This document shows, piece after piece, positions 46,521 to 60,402 of a stretch of 64,000 bases of DNA. Below the pieces are notes generated by a model. The model did no database searches. It was not told where the DNA came from and was given only the letters and a program-made list of their open reading frames with translations. Numbering within the stretch: the stretch's first letter is position 1; each line of letters starts with the position of its first letter. The translations under genes were made by a program, and so were the position numbers. Source of the stretch: Meandrina meandrites (Eukaryota > Cnidaria > Anthozoa > Scleractinia > Meandrinidae); the NCBI GenBank assembly GCA_963693305.1, contig OY855906.1, forward strand, positions 22,659,789 through 22,723,788, read 5' to 3'.

Positions 46521-49500
46521 AAGCAGTCAATATGTTCATCTACGACATAACAATTAGAAGTGTTGATCTAATTACATGTCAGTGAATGCCATTAAAAGCT
46601 ACTGGCTTACAGAAGCAAGTAACTAAAATAAAAACAATTTAATAAGGAAATATAGGTAAAGTGAATAATGTAACAAATATAAGTAAAAGAAATAAGTGTT
46701 CAATCCTAATACCCAGGTAAAAAGAGAAGCTACTGTTTAAACTGTATAGCTTAGTTTTCCATGAAAAACTCAACTTATCATCGGAAAGTTGTAATATCCT
46801 TTTGTCTTGTATTGTAATTTATTTAAATTTCCTTAGTTGTATAAACGAAATCCACCACTTCCTTTTTCCTTGGATTCTATTTTTTATGTTTGTTAATTTT
46901 ACTTTTATTGTTTTCCTAGAAATATGAACATTTCAATAACTTTCTTTGTGTCAAACAATCAAGCGGTTTTTTTTGATGGAGGGAAGCACCTTCATTGGTG
47001 TACTTAAGGACAGCTGAAAATGATCAGTCAAGTTGGTAATGTGTGTATTGTGGTTCTTGAGAAGGAAAACTTGACGCCCTAACTTGCTGATGTTTATTGT
47101 GGTCATTAACTGTTGGTGAAGCTTTATCTTTCCAGCAGTGTGGCTACCTGGCTGACAGACAGTGCGTTCTTCACTTATAAGAATTGATAAGAAAACAAAC
47201 TCTAACATTATTGACATGCCACGGAAAGCCATAAAATGATTCTGTGAGATTTTCAAGAGATTGTGCTCATGGGCACCTATTTGTAGAAAAAGACCATGGC
47301 AGCACAACATTTGCTGGTATAGTTAGAAAAGTATTGGTTGTTTTGCATATGAAATCAACATCGGGTTGTAGTCTGGGTGACAATTAATGATTTGTCTTGC
47401 CCTTAAAAAGTAATAAATAATTGTGATCAAGGACAGGCAATAAAAGGAACTACAGCATAACAAGCAGACAAAAACAGATACTATAAATGATTTGCACTAA
47501 GGGAACTTCCAGACATGTTGTTTACTGCTGAGACTTTCCTTTGCTGAATACAATTACAGTGCATATGCTTCATGTAACAAGATGACAGCAACAGCTCCAA
47601 CTGGGGTTTCAAAAATACTGATCCCAGAATGATATTTTTGTTCTCCCGTTGCCTGCCAAAAATTAAGGTGCGAGATGAAAGAATGTTATATCCCAGTCTT
47701 GTCTTAGGATATATTGAAAGGGGAATTATAATTGCCATTGTCCAAGGTGGTAGAGGCTATATTTCTGGTTCATTTGTGGGCAACTACTCCGATCTTGGAA
47801 GAAACTTTTATGTCAGTAGACAAGTGATAAAGACCTCCTACAAAAAAGTTGTTGACAGTAGGACAAGAAATTGGCTCAAAATCCCCCACACATGATACAT
47901 GTAGCATCTGATTGGAATGTATTGAATTTCTGAAGAGGATGCCTTATTAACGATATTAAAGATTTGCAATGTTTTAGCTTTCATTTTGTTGGTTTTTTCC
48001 TTCAACAACAAAAAACAAAATTCCTTAATTTGTTATGCTGGCTAATGACTGATACAGTCACAATAGAAAGGGAAGTCACCAGAACATCCCATGGTCTGAC
48101 CAGGACCTCATGCATGTTCACAGTCTGTCGCCTTAGCAGTGGCAGCCATGGGCAGCTATTTTGGCCTTGTTAGGCTCCATCAGCATGGCATAGCTGTCAG
48201 GCATGAGGAAGACCCAAATGTCCTGTACACCTGCCCTTTACTACCTTTACTTTTCTCTCTCTGTCTATCCATGTAGCAAACTCTTTTTATCTTTGTAATA
48301 GCTCTAGGCATTTAAAGAATGCTATCCTTTATAGGTCCAAATAGGAGGATCACTTATAGCTATCATGGAGACTTGAAATGAGTAAATATGATTGTCAAGA
48401 ATCCAACTTCAAGTAGGACTTGCTTAACCTTGACTTAACGTTTCGGCGTCAGTGGTAGAATTGTTTGAATATGAGCTAAATACAAAATCCTAATCCTCAT
48501 TGGATGAGAGGGCTAAGTGTGGTGTCTTTGAGACACATGCTCTTACTCACAAATACGAGTTAAAAACTATAGTGATACATAAAGCAAGAATTTGAAAAAA
48601 TGTAAATAAATAAACATACATAAAAGTTAAAATATTATATTAACAGTAATTGGTATCGTATTGGTCAAAAACAACAATGACAAACAAAAGCAATCATTAA
48701 GTCTTTGAGATGGCTTGTGACTCAGTAGAGAAAATGGCAGGCAATCATTGCAGCATAGTAATGCTTAAAGTGAAATGCTCTTTGTGGAAGAGTCAGTGGT
48801 TAATACAGCAAGATCTCCTTGATTGTTCCTTGTCACTGTGCATGGAACTTAACATGAGTCATTTTGTTTTGAAGTATACACTGTATGTAGTTCCAAGTGG
48901 TTAACAAATACATATAAAATATAAGAATTAAAAGTGTCAATTTATTGACACATCAGCGAATGCCAGATAATAATTCTTATCAAAAAGATTTAGTTCATGG
49001 TCAGTTATTGAGACAACACAATTTGTTTGGTACAGTGAAAAAAAAGATTGCTTTTCTTGTGAATTGAAGCATATTGGTTTGTACTCCAGGTGACAAACAA
49101 ATTTTTAATATTTGTGACTCTATACAGTCAACAAAATATCGGAAACATAAGAAAGCGGACATGAAACCTACACCGTAAACAATATTAAAGAAGGCAACTG
49201 GTAAACATCAGTGTCTTTAATGTAGCTTGCTAGTCTCTTAGTCTATGTAGTTTAACCATTATTCTAACACAGCCATTCTAACACATCTGGTCAAAACTGT
49301 ATGCTATTGACTGCCCCAAGCTTGTGACAGTTTCTGCTACTAGTTCATTTTCTAAATGCTGTCTAAAATATTTGAAATCACAAAAGGCTTTTCTCTCCTT
49401 AATACAATTGCAATGCATATGCTTGGTGCAAAAAGATGACACCAACAGCTGGCTCCAACTCATCATCAAGGGAGATCATAGAGAATCCTGCCATCTATCT

Positions 49501-49544
49501 TCTCCTATCTTATTCTATCCTATCGGATCCAATCATATACTATC

Positions 49545-50010
49545 ATATCGTATCCTACCCCATCCCATTCCTTTCCTTTCCTATCCTATCCTATCCTATC
49601 CTATCCTATCTTATCCTATCCTATCCTATCCTATCCTATCCTATCCTATCCTATCCTATCCTATCCTATCCTATCCTATCCTATCCTATCCTATCCTATC
49701 CTATCCTACCCCATCCTATCCTATCCTATCCTATCCTATCCTATCCTATCCTATCCTATCCTATCCTATCCTAGCCTAGCCTAGCCTAGCCTAGCCTAGC
49801 CTAGCCTAACCTACCCTATCCTGTCCTGTCCTATCCTATACTATCCTATCCCATTCCATCCTTTCCCATCTTAGCCTATTCTTTCTTATCCTACTCCATT
49901 TTATCCTATCCCATCCCATCCATCGTATCCTTTCGTATCGTATCATATCCTATCCCATCCCACTATTCTATACCTTTACTATCTCATTCTATCCTATCCT
50001 ATCCTATAAT
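49545..50010. repeat. (TATCC)n pentanucleotide array
   Basis: About 90 units, nearly perfect from 49580 to 49770. An embedded run of (TAGCC)n lies at about 49770-49808, and degenerate variants flank both sides. Its reading frames are proline/serine/isoleucine/leucine repeats without coding value. Confidence 0.97.
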
Positions 50011-50519
50011 TTAATCATGGAAATGAGACAAAAATATGCACAGCTCATTGTTAGAGGAAATCTGTTAAGAGAATAACTTATTATGAATGATACAATGCTG
50101 AGAACCTCCAAGGAAACCCATGAAGTGAAAAGATAAGAAATGCTTAGCAAAAGAGACAAATACAACAAAACTGGAAAAAGTGCAATGATGTAAGAAATAA
50201 TAAGTAATATTATACTGAATAGATCATATTTAAAACTAATTTTATCATGGACATTTCTGAGCTTGCATGTTTGTTTCTTCCTTGAACAAAAGAAATTTGA
50301 TACCATGGCTTGTGATTGATACAGGGTTCCCCACTAAAAAAATATTGTGGTTCGTCACGGCAAAATAGTAATGCTAAAAGTAAACTGCTCTCCTGAGCAA
50401 AATATCGTTCATTAATGTACTGGAATTATGCAAGGATCACTTGGACAAACAGCAGCGAAGAGAAGCCGGATCTTGGTATAGATCAGGATCAGCAATATAC
50501 AATAAAACGTTAAACTTGA

Positions 50520-51190
50520 TGCAAGGCTGATCAGACAGCTAAAAAGGTTAAATAAAAATTTAATTGCCCAATATTTTGGTTAGGCAAAACTTACCTTCTT
50601 CAGGGGCTGAAAAAGCTAAGTAAAAATTGTAATAGGCGGTTACAATATTTGAAACAATACAGACAAAAGGCTGAAATTTGATTGGTAGACAAACTAAAAA
50701 GAAGATATGTGTACAATAGAAAAAGAAGTGCAAAAAGAATTAAAATAATTGTAAAAAATATACAGATAAAAACAGATTGAGTTTTGTGGCGTTTGTTCAT
50801 TCCATGGCGTTCAAGAGTATTGTTGATGATAATTAAGACAGCTTCTTTGGCTTTGCGAATGGTGTCTCTGAGAGAGTTTATTAGTTCTAGGGGAATGAGT
50901 TTTATGTTGTAATCGAATGGCCTGAAGAATGAAATGATCTGAAACGGCAGGGTGTTGACCAATGTTGGCTGATTGCTTTTTCGGTTGCCCGTCTATGTTC
51001 ACCAAATCTATTGCTTAGATGTTGTTTAGTCTCACTGATGTTTTGCATTCTGCATTTGGAGCACTGAATCACGTATATAATATTGGAAGATGTGCAGGTG
51101 ATGGGATGCCATATTGGTCTTATATCGTTCATTGTTCATTACCACTTTGTATGGAATTGAATACCAATCTTGTTTTAAAGTACATGTAGA
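50520..51190 (-). pseudogene. Penelope-like element, GIY-YIG endonuclease end
   Basis: On -, TLKQDWYSIPYKVVMNN (equivalent to the region at 46500) is joined directly to SSNIIYVIQCSKCRMQNISE and TKQHLSNRFGEHRRATEK. That is the GIY-YIG fold region with its conserved arginine-containing helix. In other frames PFDYNIKLIPLELINSLRDT and TLERHGMNK follow. Almost the whole reverse transcriptase is deleted. Frameshifts occur in at least three places. A CCTGAAGAAGGTAAGTTTTG string follows on - at 50590-50610. Confidence 0.72.
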
Positions 51191-54100
51191 CCAATAAGGT
51201 CTGGATGTTCATCTATAAGTAAAGTGAATAATGTAGCAGATATAAATAAAAGAAATAAATGTTCATTCTGTATACCTAGGTAAAAAGAGAAGGTACCAAA
51301 TAAACTTTGTAGCTCACTTTTCCACCAAAAAGTTGGTATATGCTACTGAATTCTAATGTAAATAAGGAAATATTTTATTTAAAGTTCCTTAGTTGGATAA
51401 AGCAAATCCACATCTTCCTCTTTCGTTGGATTTTAATTGTTTTTTTTTTAATGTTTGTTAATTCTACTTTTATTGTTTTCTTAGAAACATGAACATTTCA
51501 ATAACTTTCTTCATGTCAAACAATCAAACAGTTTTTGGATAGAGGGAAGCACCTTCATCAGTGTTAGGACAGCTGAAAATGTGTTGTGGCTCCTGAGAAT
51601 TAAAACTTGCCTGCCCTAACTTGGTGATGTTTATTGTGGTCATCAACTGTAGGTGAAGTTTTATCTTTCCAACAGTGTTGCTACCTGGCTGACAGCTGAT
51701 GGTGTGTTTTTAACTTTAAAGAAGTGATAAGAAAAGAAACTTGGCAAACTTTAAAATTATTGACACATCAGGGAATGCCATCAAGTTATTCTTTGAGATA
51801 ATCGAGAGATTTTGCTTAGCAGCTCCAATTTGTAGATAAAGAGCCATGGCAGATTGAGATTAGCTGACACAGTTAGCTTGTTTCACACGTGAAATGCAAC
51901 ATCAAATTGCAGCTTGAGTGACAATTAATTTGTCTTGCCCTTAAAAAGGTATTTGAATACTTGTGGTCACTGGTAGTCAATAAGAAGATTTGCAACATAA
52001 CAAACAGATGAAAACAGATGCCATAAAGGATTTACACTAAGGGAACTGAGGAAAGTAAACCATGTTAAAAATAAAAATTAAAAAAATTCAGGACATGTTT
52101 ACTGCTGAGGCTTTTCTCGGCTCAATACAATTAGAGTGCCAACCAGATGACAACAACCGCTCCCACTGTGGTTCTGCAAAATTTTGTTCATCTGTTATGG
52201 TGGCTTGTGTCTGATGCAGGGTTCCACAGGATGCAAAATGGTTCATCATGGCAAGAATGTAACATCCAAAGTGAAATGGTCTCCTGTGAGGAAGAGTGTG
52301 TAAGAGGGCAACAAGAAAACAAGTCATTTGCTTTTAAATTACATGTTGTCACAAAGGGTCAACACATGCAACTATAAGAAAAAATTTCAGAGACTCAAGC
52401 TACAATCATCTTAGTGGACACCACAAAATAATTCTGTCCGATTGTTGAAACGATTTTGTTTGTAGAAAATGGACCTGTGCAGCACAATATACGCTGGTAT
52501 ATGAGAAAGGTATTGCTTTTTTTGTCTTGAAATGCAGCATATCGATTTGTATTCTTGGTGACAATTAATTTGTCTCACACTTAAAGAGCTGTCAAGATAT
52601 TGGTGATCCCAGACAATCAATAAAAATCTATAAGATAATACAGACAAGAAAACATAAACCATAAGCAATTTTAAGAAGACAACTGCTAAAAGTCCATTTT
52701 TGCAACAGTTTTCTGCCCTGACAATTGGGGCATCTTCAATTTGAAGGATTTTATCTGCAATTGCAGTGCATATCCTTGAAGCAACAGGATGACTTACATG
52801 GCTCTTTATCTATCTATTGTTCTACCTTTCTGTCTGTCCATAAATAAAATGTGAAAAGAAGTCACAAAACACATCTCACGGTCTGGCCAGGACCTAACGG
52901 TATTGGCTGCTGTGGATAGCTGGCAATTAAAACTTGCCTGCCCTAACTTGGTGATGTTTATTGTGGTCATCAACTGTAGGTGAAGTTTTATCTTTACAAC
53001 AGTGTTGCTACCTGGATGACAGCTGATGATGTGTTCTTAACTTTAAAGAAGTGATAAGAAAACAAACTTGGCAAACTTTAAATATTGACACATCAGGGAA
53101 TACCATCAAGTTATTCTTTGAGATAATCGAGAGATTTTGCTTACCAACACCAATTTGTAGAAAAAGAGCCATGGCAGCTTGAGATTAGCTGTCACAGTTA
53201 GCTCGTTTCACACGTGAAATGCAACATCAAATTGCAGCTTGAGTGACAATTTGTCTTGCCTTTAAAAAGGTATTTGAATACTAGTGGTCACTGGTAGTCA
53301 ATAAGAAGATTTGCAACATAACAAACAGGACAGTTGTTTACTGCTGAGGCTTTTCTCGGCTCAATACAATTAGAGTGCATATACTTGATGTAACCAGATG
53401 ACAACAACCGCTCCCACTGTGGTTCTGCAAAATTTTGTTCAGGTCTGGCCAGGACCGAACGGATGCGCACAACTTATCACATGGGTCTATGCCACCATTT
53501 ATAGCTGTTATGGCCTTGTTAGGTCTCATCAGCATGACATAGCCATCAGGCCCAAAAGTAATGTAAACATACCCTTGGTGTCTTTACATTTCTTTCTATC
53601 TATTTATCTCTATCTGTTTGTCTGTCTTTCAATGTACTTAAATCTTTGTACCTCTGTAATAGGTCTGGGTATTTGAACAATGGTATCCTCGTATAACTCC
53701 AGATAAGAGGATAACTTGTAGTGTTTGTGAAGACTTCAAATTATAAACTAAAACCGTCATGAATCCAACTCCAAATAGGACTTCCCTAACCTTTACTAAA
53801 TGTAACAGGGTCTGGTCAGTGGTTCAATTTTTTTTAATATAAACTAAATAAAAAATCCCAATGATCAGTGGTTGAGAGGGTTGCCTGTGGCACCATCCAG
53901 CCACATGTGGTTACTGACACAAGACTGAAAAACTACAGTGATGCATGAAGCACAAATTTGATAAAAAGGTAATTCAATAAACATAAGAATGATTGAATAA
54001 AACTAACAAAAAGTAACAATAAAACAAAATTTTATTGAATAAAGGAAGAAAATACAAACAGTATAGAAGATTAATACAAGAACTACTAAAAACTTGGTTA

Positions 54101-57100
54101 GATTAAATTGTTTATGGCCGGCTTTAGTCTGAAAATCCAGTACTTTTCTCTTTCAATCTAGGAATCTTATCGTTTGTTCTCACACTTTCTATGATTGTTA
54201 GTGTCATGTTCAATGGCTTTGAAAGTGTTGGACAGCTAGAATACTTTTCTGACTAACAGAAATATTGGCGTCATGTTGATTGGCTCTTGTGTGGATCCTA
54301 TTATATCGAACATATTGGTCTTTCCATTATACTTGTGATTCCAGACAGTCAACAAAATATCAAAAGCATAATAAACAGACATGAAACATACACCATAATT
54401 GATATATGGCAACTGATCAACATAAGTGTGTTTAAATGTTCTAGTTTGCTAGTCTCCAAGACTATGTAGTTGAACCGACATTCAGCCACTATAACAAAGC
54501 TGGTCAAAACTGTATGCTTTTGTCTACCCCAAGCTTGTGAACAATTTTTGTAACTAGTCCCCTTTCTAAATGCGTTCTAAAATATTTGAAATCACAAAAA
54601 CCATGGTCTTTTCCTCATGTATAAAACACTGCTATTTGGAATGTGTTGTTTACTGCAAAGGATTTCTCTGCTCAATTCAATTTCAGTGAGTATGCTTCTT
54701 GTAACAACTTGACACCAACAGCCTGCTCCAACTCATCATCAAGAAAGAGAACAGAGAATCAAGCCAATGGACTTTCGATAATGATAGATAATGGAAATAG
54801 GACTGAGTGGAGTGCAATTTGGTCTGTAATCATACAAGCGATTAACAAAATCTGAAGACCCAGTGTAGCAGGAGTCCAATTTGTTTAATCATGAGTATGA
54901 CTACAAAGAAAATTGGACAACACAAAGTCCTATATGCATTTTAAATTAATCATAAGTATAAAAATTTAGACAAAGCGAAGCATGTTGCGGTGTTATCATC
55001 ACTATGACAATAAACCATTTTTACAACTGAAGGTTTTAGGAATATTAAGGAGATTTTAGTCACAATAAGGAACCAAATAAAGAGCGTGCCCATTTGCAGA
55101 AAATGAACTTTGTTATCGGACACCTTCATATTGGACACTTTGTTGTTGGACACTTCAGCTGTGGGTGCTCTAATTTGGCAAGACACAGGGCGTGCTAAGA
55201 ACCAATCAGAATTAAGAATGTTGTTATAGTTATAATTAATTCAGAAAGTGTATGTTCATCCTCTTGTTATCTATCTATGAATCCTTTGATTTATCAATTC
55301 ATCTATCTATGGAGCTATTTATTACATGTATTTCCTCTAACTATCCAAAAAACAAGTAGTGAAGTAACAAAACACATCCCACAGCCTGGTCAGGGCCACA
55401 CACATTTGAACAAAAACCCATATCACCCATGCAGTGGTGACAATGGCAGCTGTTTTTGCCTTCCTAGGCCTCATCAGTGGCTTCCATTTACTTCAGGTTT
55501 TCTATTTTCTGTCTGTCAATGTCTGTCGTTTTATGTTTCTAAAAATTGAAAAATGTTGGGGGAAGTCACAAAACACATCTCATGGTCTTGCCAGGACCTC
55601 ATGCATGCGCACAACCCATCACCTGAGCAGTGGCAGCCATAGACAGTCAATCCTTGAATCTTTGGGTGTTGACATTCAAACAATGCTATCCTTTTATAAG
55701 TCCAAATACGAGGATCACTTGTAGCAACCATGGAGACTTGAAATTATTGAAAAAGATTGTTGAAAATCCAACTTCAAATAGGATTTCCTTTACTGAACGT
55801 TTCAGGGTCTTGGCTTTCTTCAGGAGTGTTAAGTATAAGTGTAATTAGTGTCAACAGTACAATTCTTTAATGTAAAATAAATACAAAATTTTAATCATCA
55901 GTTAAAATGGCTATGTGTGGCTTCATCCATGCGTATACACTTACTAAAATAGGACTTGAAGACTATAGTGAAACATGGAGTAAGAATTTAAAAAGATAAA
56001 TATTTATAAATTAAAATATTTAATAAAATTAAAAATATAATTGAGTAGAATAAAAGAATATTTCAATATTCTTTTTTATAAAAAAAAAAACAAAAGTAGG
56101 ATTATAAATATATAAAAAATTATAGAGTAAATAGTAAATTATACAAGACTTACAGAAATATTAGTCAGACTAAATTGTTTATGTGCGGATTCAGTCTGAT
56201 AATCCAATACTTTTTCCGTTTCAATCTAGTAATCTTATTGTTTGTTCTCACTATTTCTATAATTTTCAGTTTCATGTTGTCCCTTGGCAACTTTTTCGGT
56301 GTTAATGGCGCATCATGATGATCAGTCAAGTTCATGAGCTTGGTAGTATGGTGTTGGAGACAAGAAACTTGAGCGTCAAAACTGTGATCAGCAATGTTAG
56401 ATTAAGGTTTATGTTTTGAAGATATTTTCCACTGTGGTTGACAGTTGGTGCGATCTTAACTTGAAAGAACTGACAAGGAAAACATGTTACATAACTTCAA
56501 GATGTCACATAGTGATAATATCTGTTGTTAATATGAGCTGTTCAGTATTATCTTAATCATTTTTTTCTGTCCTTGCATTAATTACAGTTCCTTTTATAAT
56601 TCGTAATTCATAAGTCATGTCTGCATAGCAATTCTAACCTTTTCCTCCATGGCATTACCTTTGAGGTTCTCAATATTACATTATTAATGGTATTTTGGTA
56701 TCTAGTTAAAAAACAACAACAACAACATTAAAAAAGAACGAATGATTAAGTACTTTAAGGAATAGATGACTTGTGACATATAGTGGATGCCTCCAGTAGT
56801 GTAGCAGCTCTCATAAGCTTGTAATTCTTCTGGTCTTCTAGTTAGCAGCTGCTATTGTTTTGGGGGCTAGGGGCATTGTTCTTGGTGTTTGTTCTATTGT
56901 TCTCTCACCCACTCATGTGAGACCTTACGAGAGCCGATTCCTCAGTTGAAAACATGTGTGACAGTCATGGTAATGTAGTAATGCTGAAAGTAAAATTCTC
57001 TTCTTTGTGGAAGTGTCACTGGTTTTAGGGCAACAAATCCTTCATTGTTTCTTGTAACTGTGCATGGAATTTAATTGAGTCTGCCCTTATTTGACCATCA

Positions 57101-58431
57101 TACAATTTGCTTTCAGGACTGAAATTAAAACAAGTATATTTTTCTCTCTTTTTTGTCTCAAACATTGTTTTAATTATGGATTCCCCTTTATATTTCGTAT
57201 TAAGCTTTGCAAACTAAGCACAATCATCCATTAGATAATTATCTCAGCCACTTGTTTACCATGACTGCAGTCATTCATACATGTAATTGGAATTTAAAAT
57301 CTTACCAACACTGGACAATATCCTCACTGAATTATGAAAGTTCCAGTTTTTGAGATAAAGATGAAAGAATAGAGTTGAAAGAAAGCACAATATTTAATCA
57401 TCTGAAAACTTGCGCCAATTTTCAACATCTTTTAGCACAATACAATTTTCTGTGCTGTCTGAACACAAAGAGCCATTGTATTGACATCAAAGAATTTTAC
57501 CTCAACACAGTGAGGGACAATACCAGCATAATTGACAGGGACAGTAACTGAAATTTACCTTTATTTAGGAAACCTATCACATAAAAAAGAAGGCAGCCCC
57601 TAATTATCTATGGCCTAAAGGGGAACCATGAACTGTTGGTATGCAAATAATGCAATAACATGTAACGTTAAAAACCTCCAGGCTTTCTATTTTTTGTCAT
57701 TGGCTTGATGATGGTTTGAAAGAAACCAAAAATTTTGGCTTCGAGTTGAGCTAACTAACTCTGGTGAATAACACCATAAAGTTGTCCTTATTTGGATTAA
57801 CTTTTAATGACAATGACAGTGACAATGTCACAGGTAATGGTAAGGGCAATGGTAATGGTAATGGTAATAGCAATGGCAATGGTAATGGTAAATGAGCTGT
57901 ATATAAAATGCTTAAGTGCAATAAGATAAAAATCATTAAGAATAAATACGTTTTTCCAAAAGGAAAGTTTTGAGTTGAGATTTAAAAGATCTTAAATATT
58001 TTTATGAATGGATAAAAACAGGAAATGACTCTTGACCGTATATGGGCATCATGTCAATTTGGTGAATGAAGTACAGTATATGCATGAGTTGTATGCAATA
58101 CTTAGCTCTTACTAACCAAGCAGGAGGTCTGTATGGGAAAATCTTGACCGAGCTCGTGAATACACACCAAATGTACGACCAAGGTCAAGAGTGCTTTAAA
58201 GTTCTGGCCTTGCAATTTCTTTTCAAATTCACCTCTAGGTGATGTGTGATTTCGTGCCTGTGAACTGAACAAACATTTGCGAGTTGTGCTGGTTCTTTTT
58301 ATCTTTTTTTGCGTCAAGCTTTTTAGTGTTTTCGTTTATTATGTTTTTGCAAAAACAGGTCAACGTTTTTGCTTTTTCTAGATGCCACTCTAGATGGGAA
58401 AATCTAGCCTGTGATCAATATCGATTTTAGC
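57101..58431. other. Intergenic DNA with (AATGGT)n at 57808-57893
   Basis: The hexanucleotide tract of AATGGT/AATGGC units is the only clear feature. 57300-57330 is an inverted match to 44110-44150. No gene supported. Confidence 0.5.
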
Positions 58432-58682
58432 CGTGGAGGTGGCGTGGCCTAGTTGTTAGGGCACTGGACGTGCAACCTGGAGGTCCCGGGTTCAAATCCT
58501 TCTCCCTGCCACTAGCTGGATTTGTTTTCTGTAGCCCAGATCTCAACTCCACCACGCTTTGTAAATAGCCAACTGGTCAGCCTCCTGCCAGTTGGGATTC
58601 TTAAGATGTTAATTTGTTTGCATATTTCTTTGTAACACGCATTTGATCATATTCACATGAAATTTGCGCGATATAAATGTTA

Positions 58683-58735
<53 letters not shown>

Positions 58736-58736
58736 C
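58432..58736 (+). mobile_element. tRNA-derived SINE ending in (ATT)n
   Basis: A box TGGCCTAGTTGTTAGGG (about 58445), B box GGTTCAAATCC (58489-58499), body TTTGTAAATAGCCAACTGGT and TCAGCCTCCTGCCAGTTGGG, then CGCGATATAAATGTTAATT and an ATT microsatellite (58682-58736) as 3' tail. Same family as 36105-36272, and better preserved. Confidence 0.88.
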
Positions 58737-60402
58737 AAATTCACAAATTTGGTAGTTCCAAGTCTTTGTGAGACATGGCTATCTAATTAATGGATATAAT
58801 ACATCTATGGTGCAAATTGAAATGACATTTGTGTAAAGAAACTAATATCCTTACAAACCAAAGCAAATTTGCACAAACATTAATTGTTAAGAACACGGTG
58901 CAACAATGAAAACAGTAAGCCGGGTGCCAAGTACAAAAACCTAAAATGCTTGTGAACAATCATTCACAATCTCATTTGTTGAGTACTAGCACTACTAAAT
59001 ACAACCATACATTATGTAATGTAGCTGGTGAACAAATTTGGGTAGAAATGATATTTTTGAAATTAACATTTGACCCAATAGTTTGTAGTAGTACAGCTAC
59101 ATTATTGAAATAGAAGGTGAATGTAAACGGTTTTACTTCATGATTTGCAAAATTTTCAGATGTGTGGAGGCACTTTGACTACTGCTTCAAACATTTTTGA
59201 GCCATTTGAAAAATTTGGCGTCAGAGTAGATGCTGCAACCATTTGCACCATTTTGACAAGGCAAGCTGATGAAAGTGTGTAATTGTGGCAAATTAGTACA
59301 AAAAGTGGCTTCTTGACAAATGTTGAGAACCTGTTAAAATTGTGTAGGTTTGAGTGCAATCCACCAGAAGCAGCTCTAACCATACACAAAATGTATGTGA
59401 TGTTCAGCTCCCTTTGGGCTGGTGATTCATTTCAACCTGTTTTACTGTCCTGACAATGCATAATCTCTACAGTGACCAGCATATCTTCATCATCATCATC
59501 ATGATCATCAATCTGTATTTAAATATAAAAGCCACGTTAACAACAGAAGTGGTCTTCCTAAAAATCATATTCTTGGTTTGCATGTGATGTCATAAAGTTC
59601 TTAACTCAAAACTGCGAGGTCCTCTGCATTTCAATCTACACTAGTTTGAAGATGACCTCGAAAAAACCTTCTTACAAGTTTTTGGTCTTGTTTATTAAGA
59701 GTGTAAGGTAGGGCTGGGTGTTTTCTCTGTTGATAGTTGAAGTCTTGAGAACATTGTGAATTTGGAACAAATTTGATCACTGTAGATTAAAAGTGTGCCC
59801 ATTTATCATGAAACATGTACTTGCTCTACTATGTGCTCTTTGACATTGTTGCGATACATTTATGTTGTATTTCACGCTTTGCTTTCTCTCGTCGTTTGCT
59901 CTCATGCAGCATAAAGTAAACGGTTTAAATAATTAGGCTTCTTGAAGCTTTAAAGTTTAAGGAATTATGTTACATACAAGGCCAACCAGATAAGATAGTC
60001 AACCAATAGGCAAATTTGAAAACTCATGTTTAGTTCTATAATTTAAGGGGAATGACTTTGATAACAACAGCCGAAATAAAAACCTTTTGCATTCAGTGTT
60101 AACAATATTGACTTGCAGATGATGAATGACAATGAATTTTTGACCATATATGACATCATGACAATTTGGTTAATTATGTATATGCATGTATTGTATGTAA
60201 TACATGCATATAAGACATCTTCACTCTTATATGTACAGCCTGTATAAACTAGTATTTTATAATTTTACATTCCCATTGCCAGGTCATTTGAAGGGGTTCT
60301 GCTCTTCAGTGACATCTTTGTTATGTGAAGTGAGCCAGTCATTCACCTTCCCAAAGGTGGCATTGAATTTCAAAAAGGAAATTCCAGATGCTGCCAACAC
60401 AA
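58737..60402. other. Intergenic DNA with dispersed-repeat pieces
   Basis: Matches in inverted sense to 42841-44030 (see that entry). A CATCAT microsatellite lies at about 59485-59510. No gene supported. Confidence 0.4.

Larger units (their letters stand above)
46455..57100. repeat. Block of reiterated, diverged modules (Penelope-associated)
   Basis: Segment 46660-47320 recurs at 51221-51870. 51590-52195 recurs at 52920-53440. 48050-48600 recurs at 53440-53960 and 55560-55990. 49080-49480 recurs at 54320-54770. 54090-54240 recurs at 56140-56290. 48700-48860 recurs near 50305, 52195 and 56960. All are in the same orientation with substitutions and small indels. Some modules carry an ACGTTTC..CTTCTTCAGG-like string (48440, 55795). 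The repeats could be nested tandem duplications or head-to-tail Penelope-like copies. I see no gene, although short frames with CIExRKASAVN recur on -. Confidence 0.65.

Noticed and set aside
47629..47895. + frame of 88 codons (QGGRGYISGSFVGNY) in the module block
   Set aside because: Tempting composition, but it is not conserved in the duplicate module, has no splice support and no known motif.
49324..49779. Long + frames with (PILSY)n repeats
   Set aside because: Translation of the TATCC microsatellite; any stop-free pentamer array gives this in all frames.
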